Shown one piece after another: positions 14,820 to 14,880 of a stretch of 14,880 bases of DNA. Below the pieces are notes generated by a model, which worked only from the letters and a program-made list of their open reading frames with translations, searched no databases and was not told where the DNA came from. Each line of letters begins with the position of its first letter. The stretch's first letter is position 1. The translations under genes and the position numbers were made by a program. Origin of the DNA: Bacteroidales bacterium (GTDB lineage Bacteria > Bacteroidota > Bacteroidia > Bacteroidales > Muribaculaceae); the NCBI GenBank assembly GCA_004553095.1, contig SFMJ01000031.1, positions 1-14,880 on the forward strand, in the 5' to 3' direction.

Positions 14820-14880
14820 CAAAATGATATGATTTGTGTTAAAATGATATAATATTATAAACTATTTTAAATTCTTACTT

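Overview
The window looks like chromosomal DNA of a Bacteroidetes bacterium, most likely order Bacteroidales; I cannot name the family or genus. Three things point there. The envelope genes are a lipoprotein-type TamA homologue (TamL) next to a 1628-residue TamB. Promoters of the Bacteroides form (-33 TTTG, -7 TAnnTTTG) lie in front of several units. Shine-Dalgarno sequences are weak or absent at several starts. All protein genes are on the minus strand. The only plus-strand genes are three tRNAs at the right end.

Region 1 (1-3880): two minus-strand genes in operon order, srfB (986 aa, actin/Hsp70-fold ATPase-like) followed 29 bp later by srfC (P-loop NTPase, running off the left edge). They match the SrfB/SrfC 'virulence factor' families, whose biochemical role is not established. 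No srfA precedes them. The 436-bp gap upstream carries a -7 promoter match and two copies of a 21-bp dyad, AGATCTCT-N5-AGAGATCT, which may be operators. This is the most unusual system in the window.

Region 2 (4213-6164): typA/bipA, a ribosome-associated translational GTPase, as its own unit with a promoter and a downstream hairpin terminator.

Region 3 (6258-14166): an apparent operon in the order tamB, tamL, small lysine-rich single-span membrane protein. The genes are 65 and 90 bp apart with no terminator between them, and a 13-bp hairpin closes the unit. TamB (bridge across the periplasm) and TamL (Omp85 barrel lipoprotein) together form an envelope translocation and assembly machine. The small protein is an unrecognised candidate partner. 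The 3' end of tamL is triplicated as a 15-bp tandem repeat, giving three in-frame stop codons.

Region 4 (14221-14880): a divergent region with a good plus-strand promoter, a structured leader, three identical tandem tRNA-Asn(GUU) genes and a strong intrinsic terminator. An imperfect palindrome follows, then a rightward promoter for something beyond the edge. I saw no CRISPR array, insertion sequence or phage gene.
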